Source: Closterium sp. Naga37s-1
Lineage: Eukaryota > Streptophyta > Zygnematophyceae > Desmidiales > Closteriaceae
Reading direction: 5' to 3'
NCBI GenBank assembly: GCA_947471745.1
Contig: CANJKZ010000511.1
Span: forward strand, 1 to 64,000
Length of the DNA: 64,000 nt
Positions 13,301 through 26,019 of this stretch are shown in pieces; positions within the stretch are counted from its first letter, which is position 1; the number at the start of each line of letters is the position of its first letter. The position numbers and the translations under genes were made by a program. Under the pieces are notes generated by a model. It had not been told where the DNA came from, did no database searches, and saw only the letters and a list, made by a program, of their open reading frames with translations.

Positions 13301-14794
13301 CATATTCGGGTGGCCCAAGTTCAAATACACCTTCCAGAGCAACTTCAGATTGGTTCGCGCGCACAGAAAATTTCGGCGCCCGCGATGACGGCCGTGCCTG
13401 CCCACAGATGCTAGGAAAGCGCATGGATCCCTATAGGCGTAGGGAAAAGCATCCAACGACCCGAATATTGTTGCCTATTCGGGTGGCCCATGTTCAAAAA
13501 CACCTTCCAGAGCAACTTCAACTTGGTTCGCGCGCACAGAAAAGTTCGGCGGCCGCAATGACGGCAGTGCATGCCGACAAATGCTAAGGAAGCACATAAA
13601 TCCCTATAGGCGCTGGGAAATGCATCCAACGACCCGAATGTTGTTGCATATTTGGGAGGCCCATGTTCAAAAACACCATCCAGAGCAACTTCAGCTTGGT
13701 TCGCGCGCACGAAAAAGTTCGGCGGCCGCGATGACGGCCGTGCCTGTCGACAAATGCTAAGGAAGCGCATGGATCCCTATAGGCACAGGGAAAAGCATCC
13801 AACGACCCGAATGTTATTGCATATTTGGGTGGCCCATGTTCAAAAACACCCTCCAGGGCAATTTCAGCTTGGTTCGCGCGCACTAAGAAGTTCGGCGGCC
13901 ACGATGGCGGCCGTGCCTGCCGACAAATGCTAAGGAAGCGTATGGATCCCTATAGGCGTAGGGAAAAGCATCGAACGACCCGAATGTTGTTGCATATTCG
14001 AGTGACCCATGTTCAATTACACTTTCCAGAGCAACTTCAGATTGGTTCTCGCGCACAGAAAAGTTCGGCGCCCGCGATGACGGCCGTGCCTGCCGACAAA
14101 TGCTAAGGAAGCGCATGGATCCATTTAGGTGTAGGGAATAGCATCCAACGACCCGAATGTTGTTGCATATTCGGGTGGCCCATGTTCAAATACACCTTCC
14201 AAAGCAACTTCAGCTTGGTTCGCGCGCACGGAAAAGTTCGGCGCCCGCGATGACGGCCGTGCCTGCCGACAAATGCTAAGGAAGCGCATGGATCCCTTTA
14301 GGTGTAGGGAATAGCATCCAATGACCCGAATGTTGTTGCATATTCGGGTGGCCCATGTTCAAATACACCTTCCAAAGCAACTTCAGCTTGGTTCGCGCGC
14401 ACGGAAAAGTTCGGCGCCCGCGATGACGGTCGTGCCTGCCGACAAATGCTAAGGAAGCGCATGGATCCCTATAGACGCAGGGAAAAGCATCCAACGACCC
14501 GAATGTTGTTGCATATTCGAGTAACCTATGTTCAAGAACACCTTCCAGAGCAACTTCAGCTTGGTTCGCGCGCACGGAAAAGTTCGGCGCCCGCGATGAC
14601 GGCCGTGCCTGCCCACAAATGCTAAGGAAGCGCATGGATCCCTATAGGCGTAGGGAAAAGCACCCGACGACCTGAATGTTGTTGCATATTCGAATGGCCC
14701 ATGTTCAAATACACCTTCCAGAGCAACTTCAGCTTGGTTCGCGCGCATGGAAAAGTTTGGCGCCCGCGATGACGGCCGTGCCTGCCGACAAATG
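10371..14794. repeat. 2,212-bp tandem duplication inside the satellite
   Basis: The segment at about 10371-12582 is repeated at about 12583-14794 with a constant 2,212-bp offset. Private variants are shared, including a monomer that lacks one TTG in GAATGTTGCATATTCGG (10424 and 12636) and a monomer with GCGCAGGCATCC (10740 and 12952). Only scattered single-base differences separate the copies, which points to a recent block duplication of about 13 monomers. Confidence 0.85.
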
Positions 14795-15299
14795 CTAAGG
14801 AAGCGCATGGATCCCTATAGACGCAGGGAAAAGCATCCAACGACCCGAATGTTGTTGCATATTCGGGTGGCCCATGTTCAAATACACCTTCCAAAGCAAC
14901 TTCAGCTTGGTTCACGCGCACGGAAAAGTTCGGCGCCCGCGATGACGGCCGTGCCTGCCGACAAATGCTAAGGAAGCGCATGGATCCCTTTAGGTGTAGG
15001 GAATAGCATCCAATGACCCGAATGTTGTTGCATATTCGGGTGGCCCATGTTCAAATACACCTTCCAAAGCAACTTCAGCTTGGTTCGCGCGCACGGAAAA
15101 GTTCGGCGCCCGCGATGACGGTCGTGCCTGCCGACAAATGCTAAGGAAGCGCATGGATCCCTATAGGCGCAGGGAAAAGCATCCAACCACCCGAATGTTG
15201 TTGCATATTCGGGTGGCCCATGTTCAAGAACACATTCCAGAGCAACTTCAGATTGGTTCGCGCGCACAGAAAAGTTCGGCGCCCGCGATGACGGCCGTG

Positions 15300-18200
15300 C
15301 CTGCCGACAAATGCTAAGGAAGTGTATGGATCCCTTTAGGCGAAAGGAAAAGCATCGAACGACCCGAATGTTGTTGCATATTTGGGTGGCCCTTGTTCAA
15401 ATACACCTACCAGAGCAACTTCAGCATGGTTCGCGCGCACCAAAAAGTTCGGCGCCCGCGATGACGGCTGTGCCTGCTGAGATGACAGCCGTGCGTGCCC
15501 ACAAATGCTAAGGAAGCGCATGGATCCCTATAGGCATAGGGAAAAGCATCAACGACCCGAATGTTGTTGCATATTCGAGTGGCCCATGTTCAAATACAAC
15601 TTCCAGAGCAATTTCCGCTTGGTTCGCGCACACAAAAACGTTCGGCGCCCGTGATGACGGCCGTGCCTGCCGACAAATGCTAAGGAAGTGCATGGATCCC
15701 TATAGGCGCAGGGAAAAGCATCAATGACCCAAATGGTGTTGCATATTCGGGTGGCCCATGTTCAAGTACACCTATCAGAGCAAGTTCAGCTTGGTTCGCG
15801 TGCACAGAAAATTCGGCGCCCGCGATGACGGCCGTGCCTGCCCACAAATGCTAAGGAAGCGCATGGATCCCTATAGGACCATATTCAAGTACACCTACCA
15901 GAGCAAGTTCAGCTTGGTTCGCGTGCACACAAAAATTCGGCGGCCGCGATGACGGCCGTGCCTGCCCACAAATGCTAAGGAAGCGCATGGATCCCTATAG
16001 GCGTAGGGAAAAGCATCCAACGACCTGAATGTTGTTCCATATTCGGATGGCCCGTGTTTAAAAAAACCTTCCAGAGCAACTTCAGATTGGTTCGCGCGCA
16101 CAGAAAAGTTCGGCGGCCGCGATGACGGCCGTGCCTGCAGACAAATTCTAAGGAAGTGCATGGATCCCTATAGGCGTAGCGAAAAGCATCGAACGACCCG
16201 AGTGTTGTTGCATATTCGGATGGCCCATGTTCAAATACACCTACCAGAGCAACTTCAGCTTGGTTCGCGCGCACAGAAAAGTTCGGCGTCCGACGCGCGC
16301 ACAGAGAAGTTCGGCGCACGCGATGACGGCCGTGCCTCCCGACAAATGCTAAAGAAGCGCATGGATCCCTAGAGGCGTAGGGAAAAGCATCAAACGACCC
16401 GAATGTTGTTGCATATTCGAGTGACCCATGTTCAAATACACCTTCCAGAGCAACTTCAGATTAGTTCGCGTGCACAGAAAAGTTCGGCGCCCGCGATGGC
16501 GGCCGTGCCTGCCGACAAATGCTAAGGAAGCGCATGGATCCCTATAGGCGTAGGGAAAAGCATGCAACGACCCGAATGTTGTTGCATATTCGGGTGGCCT
16601 ATGTTCAAATACACCTTCCAGAGCAACTTCAGCTTGGTTCGCGCGCACAGAGAAGTTCGGCGCCCGCGATGGCGGCCGTGTCTGCCGACAAATGCTAAGG
16701 AAGCGCATGGATCCCTATAGGCGTAGGGAAAAGCATGCAACGACCCGAATGTTGTTGCATATTCGGGTGGCCTATGTTCAAATACACCTTCCAGAGCAAC
16801 TTTAGCTTGGTTCGCGCGCACAGAGAAGTTCGGCGCCCGCGATGGCGGCCGTGTCTGCCGACAAATGCTAAGGAAGCGCATGGATCCCTATAGGCGTAGG
16901 GAAAAGCATGCAACGACCCGAATGTTGTTGCATATTCGGGTGGCCCATGTTCAAATACACCTTCCAGAGCAACTTCGGCTTGGTTCGCGCGCACAGAGAA
17001 GTTCGGCGCCCGCGATGACGGCCGTGCCTCCCGACAAATGTTAAGGAAGCGCACGGAACATCCCGAATGTTGTTGCATATTTGGGTGGCCCATGTTCAGA
17101 TACACCTTCCAGAGCAACTTCAGATTGGTTCGCACGTACAAAAAAGTTCGGCGCCCGCGATGGCGGCCGTGCCTGCCCACAAATGCTAAGGAAGCGCATG
17201 GATCTCTATAGGCGTAGGGAAAAGCATCCAACGACCCGAATATTGTTGCCTACTCGAGTGGCCCATGTTCAAATACACCTTCCAGAGCAACTTCAGATTG
17301 GTTTGTGCGCACGGAAAAGTTCGGCGCCCGCGATGGCGGCCATGCCTGCCCACAGATGCTAAGGAACGCATGGATCCCTATAGGTGTAGGGAAAGGCATC
17401 CACGACCCGAATGCTGTTGCATATCCGGGTGGCCCATGTTCAAATACACCTTCCAAAGCAACTTCAGAGAGCAACTTCAGATTGGTTCGCGGGCACAGAA
17501 AAGTTCGGCGCCCGCGATGTCGGCCATGCCTGCCGACAAATGCTAAGGAAGCGCATGGATCCCTAGAGGCGTAGGGAAAAGCATCTAACGACCCGAATGT
17601 TGTTGCATATTTGGGTGGCCCATGTTCAAATACACCTACCAGAGCAGCTTCAGCTTGGTTCGCGCGCACAAAAACGTTTCGCGCCCGCGATGACGGCTGT
17701 GCCTGCCGAGATGACGGCCGTGCGTGCCCACAAATGCTAAGGAAGCGCATGGATCCCTACAGGCGTAGGGAAAAGCATCAACGACCCGAATGTTGTTGCA
17801 TATTCGGGTGGCTCATGTTCAGGTACACCTTCCAGAGCAACTTCAGCTTGGTTCGCGCGCACAAAAAAGTTCGGCGGCCGCGATGACGGCCGAGCCTGCC
17901 GACAAATGCTAAGGAAGCGCATGGATCCCTATAGGCGTAGGGAAGCATCAATGACCCAAATGGTGTTGCATAATCGGGTGGCCCATGTTCAAATACACCT
18001 ACTAGACCAACTTCAGCTTGGTTCGCGTGCACAGAAAAGTTCGGCGCCCGCGATGGCGGCCGTGCCTACCCACAAATGCTAAAGAAGCGCATGGATCCCT
18101 ATAGGGGCAGAGAAAGGCATCCAGCGACACGAATGTTGTTGCATATTCGTGTGGCCCATCGTCAAAAACACCTTTTAGAGCAATTTCAGCATGGTTCGCA

Positions 18201-21200
18201 CGCACGGAAAAGTTCGGCGCCTGCGATGATGGTCGTGCCTGCCGACAAATTCTAAGAAAGCGATGGATCCCTATAGGCGCAGGAAAAAGCATCCAACGAC
18301 CCGAATGTTGTTGCATATTCGGGTGGCCCATGTTCAAAAACACCTTCCAGAACAACTTCAGCTTGGTTCGCGCTCACGGAAAATTCCGGCGCCCGCGACG
18401 ACAGCCGTGCCTGCCGACAAATGCTAAGGATGCGCATGGATCCCTATAGGCGCAGGGAAAAGCATCCAACGACCCGAATGTTGTTGCATATTCGGGTGGC
18501 CCATGTTCAAAAACATTATCTAGAGCAACTTCAGCTTGGTTCGCGCGCACGGAAAACTTCGGCGGCCGCGATGACGGCCGTGCCTGCCCACAAATGCTAA
18601 GGAAGTGCATGGATCCCTATAGGCGCAGGGAAAAGCATCCAACCACCCGAATGTTGTTGCATATTCGGGTGGCCCATGTTCAAGAACACCTTCCAGAGCA
18701 ACTTCAGATTGGTTCGCGCGCACAGAAAAGTTCGGCGCCCGCGATGACGGCCGTGCATGCCGACAAATGCTAAGGAAGCGCACGGAACAACCCGAATGTT
18801 GTTGCATATTCGGGTGGCCCATGTTCAAAAACACCTTCCAGAGCAACTTCAGATTGGTTCGCGCGCACAGAAAAGTTCGGCGCCCGCGATGACGGCCGTG
18901 CCTGCCAACAAATGCTAAGAAAGCGCACGGAACAACCCGAATTTTGTTGCATACTTGGGTGGCCCATGTTCAGATACACCTTCCAGAGCAACTTCAGATT
19001 GGTTCGCACGCACAAAAAAGTTCGGCGCCCGCGATGACGGCCGTGCCTGCCCACAGATGCTAAGGAAGCGCATGGATCTCTATAGGCGTAGGGAAAAGCA
19101 TCCAACGACCTGAATATTGTTGCCTATTCGAGTGGCCCATGTTCAAATATACCTTCCAGAGCAACTTCAGATTGGTTTGCGCGCATAGAAAAGTTCGGCG
19201 CCCGCGATGGCGGCCATGCCTGCCCACAGATGCTAAGGAAGCGCATGGATCCCTATAGGTGCAGGAAAAGGCATCCACGACCCGAATGCTGTTGCATATT
19301 CGGGTGGCCCATGTTCAAATACACCTTCCAAAGCAACATCAGAGAGCAACTTCAGATTGGTTCGCGGGCAGAGAAAAGTTCGGCGCCCGCGATGTCGGCC
19401 GTGCCTGCCGACAAATGCTAAGGAAGCGCATGGATCCCTATAGGCGTAGGGAAAAGCAAGGAACGACCCGAATGTTGTTGCGTGTTTGGGTGGCCCATGT
19501 TCAAATACACCTACCAGAGCAACTTCAGCTTGGTTCGCGCGCACAAAAAAGTTTGGCGCCCGCGATGACGGTTGTGCCTGCCGAGATGACGGCCGTGCGT
19601 GCCCACAAATGCTAAGGAAGCGCATGGATCCCTATAGGTTTAGGGAAAAGCATCAACGACCCAAATGTTGTTGCATATTACGGTGGCTCAAGTTCTAATA
19701 CACCTTCCAGAGCAACTTCAGCTTGGTTCGCGCGCACAAAAAAGTTCGGCGGCCGCGATGACGGCCGAGCCTGCTGACAAATGCTAAGGAAGCGCATGGA
19801 TCCCTATAGGCGTAGGGAAAAGCATCAATGACCCAAATGGTGTTGAATAATCGGGTGGCCCATGTTCAAATACACCTACTAGAGCAACTTCAGCTTGGTT
19901 CGCGTGCACAGAAAGTTCGGCGCCCGCGATGGCGGCCGTGTCTGCCCACAAATGCTAAAGAAGCGCATGGATCCCTATAGGCGCAGAGAAAGGCATCCAG
20001 CGACCCGAATGTTGTTGCATATTCGTGTGGCCCATCTTCAAAAACACCTTCCAGAGCAATTTCAGCTTGGTTCGCACGCACGGAAAAGTTCGGCGCCCGC
20101 GATGACGGTCATGCCTGCCGACAAATGCTAAGGAAGCGCATGGATCCCTATAGGTGCAGGGAAAAGCATCCAACGACCCGAATGTTGTTGCATATTTGGG
20201 TGGCCCATGTTCAAAAACACCTTCCAGAGCAACTTCAGCTTGGTTCGCACGCACGGAAAATTCCGGCGCCCGCGACGACGGCCGTGCCTGCCGACAAATG
20301 CTAAGGAAGCGCATGGATCCCTATAGGCGCAGGGATAAGCATCCAACGACCCGAATGTTGTTGCATTTTCGGGTGGCCCATGTTCAATAACATTATCCAG
20401 AGAAACTTCAGCTTGGTTCGCGCGCACGGAAAACTTCGGCGCCCGCGACGACGGCCGTGCCTGCCCACAAATGCTAAGGAAGCGCATGGATCCCTATAGG
20501 CGCAGGGATAAGCATCCAACGACCCGAATGTTGTGTCATTTTCGGGTGGCCCATGTTCAATAACATTATCCAGAGAAACTTCAGCTTGGTTCGCGCGCAC
20601 GGAAAACTTCGGCGGCCGCGATGACGGCCGTGCCTGCCCACAAATGCTAAGGAAGCGAATGGATCCCTATAGGCGCAGGGATAAGCATCCAACGACCCGA
20701 ATGTTGTTGCATATTCGGGTGGCCCATGTTCAAAAACATTATCCAGAGCAACTTCAGATTGGTTCGCGCGCACAGAAAAGTTTGGCGCCCGCGATGACGG
20801 CCGTGCATGCCGACAAATGCTAAGGAAGAGCACGGAACAACCCGAATGTTGTTGCATATTCGGGTGGCCCATGTTCAAAAACACCTTCCCGAGCAACTTC
20901 AGATTGGTTCGCACGTACAAAAAAGTTAAGCGCCCGCGATGACGGCCGTGCCTGCCGACAAATGCTTAGGAAGAGTATGGATCCCTATAGGCGTAAGGAA
21001 AAGCATCGAACGACCCGAATGTTGTTGCATATTTGGGTGGCCCATGTTCAAATACACCTACCAGAGCAACTTCAGCTTGGTTCGCGCGCACCGAAAAGTT
21101 CGGCGCCTGCGATGACGGCTGTGCCTGCTGAGATGACAGCCGTGCGTGCCCACAAATGCTAAGGAAGCGCATGGATCCCTATAGGCATAGGGAAAAGCAT

Positions 21201-22700
21201 CAACGACCCGAATGTTGTTGCATATTTGGGTGGCCCATGTTCAAATACAACTTCCAGAGCAATTTCCGCTTGGTTCGCGCACACAAAAAAGTTCGGCACC
21301 CGTGATGACGGCCGTGCCTGCCGACAAATGCTAAGGAAGTGCATGGATCCCTATAGGCGCAGGGAAAAGCATCAATGACCCAAATGGTGTTGCATATTCG
21401 GGTGGCCCATGTTCAAGTACACCTATCAGAGCAAGTTCAGCTTGGTTCGCGTGCACAGAAAAGTTTGTCGCCCGCGATGACGGCCGTGCCTGCCCACAAA
21501 TGCTAAGGAAGCGCGTGGATCCCTATAGGCTCATGTTCAAGTACACCTACCAGAGCAAGTTCAGCTTGGTTCGCGTGCACAGAAAAATTCGGCGGCCGCG
21601 ATGACGGCCGTGCCTGCCCACAAATGCTAAGGAAGCGCATGGATCCCTATAGACGTAGGGAAAAGCATCCAACGATCTGAATGTTGTTCCATATTCGGAT
21701 GGCCCGTGTTCAAAAACACCTTCCAGAGCAACTTCAGATTGGTTCGCGCGCACAGAAAAGTTCGGCGGCCGCGATGACGGCCGTGCCTGCCGACAAATTC
21801 TAAGGAAGTGCATGGATCCCTATAGGCGTAGCGAAAAGCATCGAACGACCCGAGTGTTGTTGCATATTCGGATGGCCCATGTTCAAATACACCTACCAGA
21901 GCAACTTCAGCTTGGGTCGCGCGCACAGAAAAGTTCGGCGTCCGACGCGCGCACAGAGAAGTTCGGCGCACGTGATGACGGCCGTGCCTGCCGACAAATG
22001 CTAAGGAAGTGCATGGATCTTTATAGGCGTAGGGAAAAGCATGCAACGACCCGAATGTTGTTGCATATTCGGGTGGCCCATGTTCAAATACACCTTCCAG
22101 AGCAACTTCAGCTTCGTTCGCGCGCAAAGAAAAGTTCGGCGCCCGCGATGACGGCCGTGCCTGCCCACAAATGCTAAGAAAGCGCAAGGATCATTTCAGG
22201 CGTAGGGAAAAGTATCGAACAACCCGAACGTTGTTGCATATTCGGGTGACCCATGTTCAAGTACACCTTCCAGAGCAACTTCAGCTTGGTTCGCGCGCAT
22301 AGAGAAGTTCGGCGGCCGCGATGACGGCCGTGCCTGCCCACAAATGCTAAGGAAGCGCATGGATCCCTAGAGGCGTAGGGAAAAGCATCGATCGACCCGA
22401 ATGTACCCATGTTCAAGTATACCTTCCAGAGCAACTTCAGATTGGTTCTCGCGCACAGAAAAGTTCGGCGCCCGCGATGGCGGCCGTGCCTGCCGACAAA
22501 TGCTAAGGAAGCGCATGGATCCCTATAGGCGCAGGGAAAAGCATCGAACGACCCAAATGTTGTTGCATATTCGGGTGGCCCATGTTCAAATACACCTTCC
22601 AGAGCAACTTCAGATTGGTTCGCGCGCACAGAGAAGTTCGGCGCCCGCGATGGCGGCCGTGCATGCCGACAAATGCTAAGGAAGCGCATGGATTCCTATA
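15300..22700. repeat. About 5,650-bp offset block similarity in the satellite
   Basis: A rare compound monomer with a doubled GCGCGCACAGA segment and the string GTTCGGCGTCCGACGCGCGC occurs at about 16280 and again at about 21930. A truncated monomer (near 15870 and 21530) and the GAGATGACAGCCGTGCG monomer (15478 and 21128) recur at the same offset of about 5,650 bp. This is a third scale of block copying; boundaries are approximate. Confidence 0.65.
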
Positions 22701-23850
22701 GGCGTAGGGAAAAGTATGAAACGACCCAAATGTTGTTTCATAATCGGGTGGCCCATGTTCAAATACACCTTCCAGAGCAACTTCAGCTTGGTTCGCGCGC
22801 ACAGAGAAGTTCGGCGCCCGCGATGGCGGCCGTGTCTGCTGACAAATGCTAAGGAAGCGCATGGATTCCTATAGGCGTAGGGAAAAGCATGAAACGACCC
22901 GAATGTTGTTTCATAATCGGGTGGCCCATGTTCAAATACACCTTCCAGAGCAACTTCAGCTTGGTTCGCGCGCACAGAGAAGTTCGGCGCCCGCGATGGC
23001 GGCCGTGTCTGCCGACAAATGCTAAGGAAGTGCATGGATCCCTATTAGCATAGGGAAAAGCATGCAACGACCCGAATGTTGTTGCATATTCGGGTGGCCC
23101 ATGTTCAAATACACCTTCCAGAGCAACTTCGGCTTGGTTCGCGCGCACAGAGAAGTTCGGCGCCCGCGATGACGGCCGTGCCTGCCTACAAATGCTAAGG
23201 AAGCGCACGGAACAACCCAAATGTTGTTGCATATTCGGGTGGCCCATGTTCAAATACACCATCCAGAGCAACTTCAGCTTGGTTCGCGCGCACAGAGAAG
23301 TTCAGCGCCCGCGATGGCGGCCGTGCCTGCCCACAAATGCTAAGGAAGCGCATGGATCTCTATAGGCGTAGGGAAAAGCATCCAACGACCCGAATATTGT
23401 TGCCTATTCGAGTGGCCCATGTTCAAATACACCTTCCAGAGCAACTTCAGATTGGTTTGTGCGCACAGAAAAGTTCGGCGCCCGCGATGGCGGCCATGCC
23501 TGCCCACAGATGCTAAGGAAGCGCATGGATCCCTATAGGTGTAGGGAAAGGCATCCACGACCCGAATGCTGTTGCATATTCGGGTGGCCCATGTTCAAAT
23601 ACACCTTCCAAAGCAACTTCAGAGAGCAACTTCAGATTGGTTCGCGGGCACAGAAAAGTTCGGCGCCCGCGATGTCGGCCATGCCTGCCGACAAATGCTA
23701 AGGAAGCGCATGGATCCCTATAGGCGTAGGGAAAAGCATCTAACGACCCGAATGTTGTTGCATATTTGGGTGGCCCATGTTCAAATACACCTACCAGAGC
23801 AGCTTCAGCTTGGTTCGCGCGCACAAAAACGTTTGGCACCCGCGATGACG

Positions 23851-23977
23851 TGTCAAACATTATATATGTTGTAGTTGTTTAGGCTACAGTGGGTTAGCCT
23901 TTAGGGGGTACACAATTCTAGGGTTAGGTATGTGTACTCTCACTTCTTTCTAGTCCAACCACTTCTTCTTTCTAACA
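23851..23977 (+). repeat. 5' LTR of copia element 1
   Basis: A 127-bp direct repeat starting TG and ending CA, matching 31990-32116 with one mismatch. A TATATAT stretch at 23860-23867 is a plausible TATA box, close to the LTR start as expected in such a short LTR. Confidence 0.95.
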
Positions 23978-23990
23978 TGATATTAAGAGC
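23978..23990 (+). promoter_or_regulatory. Primer-binding-like site of element 1
   Basis: TGATATTAAGAGC directly follows the 5' LTR. It resembles the initiator-Met tRNA site TGGTATCAGAGC common in plant copia elements, but with TTAAG where that site has TCAG. Element 3 has TGGTATTAAGAGC in the same place, so the variant is a feature of this family. Confidence 0.7.
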
Positions 23991-24796
23991 GTAGGTTTAG
24001 ACCTAGGATCGCTCCTTAGGGCCCACCACACCGTACGACTGTCTGCCTACTAGCGCCCTCGTGCGCCCTACTGTCGGAGCGCCCTCGAGTGCCTCCCCCC
24101 AGCGCCCTCGTGCGCCCCTCTTTAACGGCCCCGTAAGGCCCCGCGACCCGCGACCCGCCCCTTAGCGACCCGCGCGCCGCCCCTTAGAGGCCCCTCTCAT
24201 GGCCGCGTCGACCCTGCGCGCAGCCCCTTAGAGGCCCCGTCGGCCCCGTCGACCCCGCGCGCAGCCCCTTAGAGGCCCCGTCGGCCCAGTCGACCCCGCG
24301 CGCGCCCCACCTAGCGGCCCCGTCGGCCCCGTCGACCCCGTGCGCGCCCCCCTTAGCGGCCCTGTCGGCCCCGTCGACCCCACGCGCCGCCCCTTAGCGG
24401 CCCATCTCACGGCCCCGTCGACCCCGACAGCAGCCCCTTAGAGGCCCCGTCAACCCCGTCGACCCCGCGCGCGCCCCACCTTAGCGGCCCCGTCGGCCCC
24501 GTCGACCTCGTGCGAGCCCCCCCCCCTTAGCGGCCCCGTCGGCCCCGTCGACCCCACGCGCCGCCCCTTAGCGCCCCGCACGCGACAGCCACGGCCCCGC
24601 CAGAACCAGGCCGCCCGAACCGAGCCGCCCGAACCGAGCCGCCCAGCCCGAGCCAAGCCGCGCCGCCCGAACCGAGCCGCGCCGCCCTCCCCGTACTGAG
24701 CAGCACTCTCTGGACCGAGCCGCCCTACCTGAGTCGCGCTGCCTGCTGCTTTTAGGGTTCGCCTGCTGCTACTATACTGCTGCTCCTACTGCTACT
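23991..24796 (+). repeat. GC-rich repetitive leader of copia element 1
   Basis: Untranslated leader of about 800 bp between the primer-binding site and gag. The part at 24190-24560 is a degenerate tandem array of CCTTAGCGGCCCCGTCGG and GTCGACCCCGCGCGC segments. The tail at 24600-24720 repeats CCGAACCGAGCCGC. No gene is seen. Minus-strand frames here are low-complexity Gly/Arg products of the repeat. Confidence 0.8.
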
Positions 24797-25199
24797 ATGG
24801 CTAGCCCTCCTGTGCTAGCTTTCGATGCTGAGGGCCGCCCAGTGAAGTTTGACACCTGGCTAGATGACCTGCACCTCTTCCTACAGCTCACTGCCAAGGA
24901 GGACATCTCACTGTACGATCACGCCCTAGGCCATGCCACTGCCCCTGCTGCTACTGCTGACAGCACTACCCGCTCACAGTGGCAGACTCGTGACGCCCAC
25001 GCTCGCTTTGCTATTCGCAACTCCCTGCCGATAGATGAGCGCGAGCACTTTGGCCAGCACAAGACTGCACAGGCACTGTACACTGCTGTCGTTGCCCGCT
25101 ACTCCTCACCTGCCTCTGCCGCGCTAGGCCGTCTCTCACTCCCCTACCTGTTCCCCGACCTGTCCTCTTTCCACACAGTCGCTGACCTCATCACGCACC
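24797..25199 (+). CDS. Gag N-terminal part, copia element 1 (fossil)
   Basis: Begins at the first ATG after the leader, with MASPPVLAFDAEGRPVKF. The region reads as a UBN2/retrotran-gag type capsid domain: a W-rich start (FDTWLDDLHLFLQL), then ARFAIRNSLP and ALYTAVVARYSSP motifs, as in copia gag. It ends where the 820-bp solo LTR is inserted, and further gag sequence follows beyond that LTR. In the family, gag forms the virus-like particle in the cytoplasm. Confidence 0.85.
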
Positions 25200-26019
25200 T
25201 GTTATAGTCACAATAGGCTTGAATGTGCCTAAAACGAAAGATAGAGAGCACAGACGGATTTCTGCACAGCGGCTTCAAACGTTGATAGCGTTCTGCTCAC
25301 AGCTGCAAATGACTTGATTCAAATTGTATATGGAGTGTCTTCACGTCGTCTACAATTAGCAATTTAGATTGCACGATTTGATAAAGAATTGACGACACAG
25401 CGTCGGTTTGAACGAACGGTACTATGGCAGCCACTATAGTCTTAGAACACAAGATAGAAAGAGTTACGAGTTGGGAATGACTCCCAGCTCCTACAAACCC
25501 CAAGAGCCGAGGTACAGTGATGTGGAACAGTGCCACACTGTCCCCAACCACGAAGGGTCTCGAAACTACCCTTCACTAGGGCCTACACCAAGTGAAATGT
25601 TACACTACACAAAGTAATGTAACTATCTTCAATATCTTGAGGTGTACCCTTTTTGGCGAGCTTCGAAATCACTTGAGGCTTGACACCAAGGCTCAGGCTC
25701 TTCATCACAAACTCATCCTTGAGTTCTTGATGGGTCTGCTGCACACACCTGCGACACGCCGAACGTTCGACACAGGACAAAATAGAAACCGCGCACGACA
25801 AAATAGAAACCGCGCGCGAGACACAAACGACCGCGTAACACGCGTCTAGCCATAACTCGCTATTGACTCGACACACACACTCGACATCATGACTCAACAT
25901 TCACACACAATTATAAGCATGAAATATATATTATCCCATGCCCTCATACCATTCCATACACACACACATTCACGCACACGGACAACAAGCCGAGTGCAAA
26001 CCGTAGGGTTGCACCAACA
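25200..26019 (-). mobile_element. Solo 820-bp LTR of the element-2 copia family
   Basis: An 820-bp sequence (TGTTATAGTC...GCACCAACA on the + strand) nearly identical to the two LTRs of element 2 at 54726-55545 and 60391-61210, with about 1% difference. It is flanked by the 5-bp duplication GCACC (25195-25199 and 26020-26024). No internal element sequence lies beside it, so it is a solo LTR, presumably left by LTR-LTR recombination. It is oriented on the minus strand relative to element 2 and sits in the gag of element 1. A GACAAAATAGAAACCGCGC segment is directly repeated inside it. Confidence 0.95.

Larger units (their letters stand above)
6388..23850. repeat. 173-bp satellite array, left block
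   Basis: About 100 monomer equivalents of a 173-bp unit. Landmarks in order are AAATGCTAAGGAAGCGCATG, GATCCCTATAGGCG, AGGGAAAAGCATCCAACGAC, GAATGTTGTTGCATATTCGG, CCCATGTTCAAATACACC, CAGAGCAACTTCAGC, TTGGTTCGCGCGCAC, AAAAGTTCGGCGCCCGCG and ATGACGGCCGTGCCTGCC. Short monomers lack the GGATCC to AGCATCC segment and read GCGCACGGAACAACC (for example near 7728, 8215, 9050, 18780). Long monomers carry an extra GAGATGACGGCCGTGCG (near 15475, 17705, 19580) or a doubled GAGCAACTTCAG (near 17460, 19330). Minus-strand frames of about 119 residues recur every 173 bp and are by-products of the period. The left edge abuts the 28-bp minisatellite; the right edge is the copia insertion. Confidence 0.97.

Noticed and set aside
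25583-25900. 105-codon minus-strand frame as a small gene (also at 55109-55426 and 60774-61091)
   Set aside because: It lies wholly inside the 820-bp LTR and is present in all three LTR copies because they are recent copies. No domain is seen.
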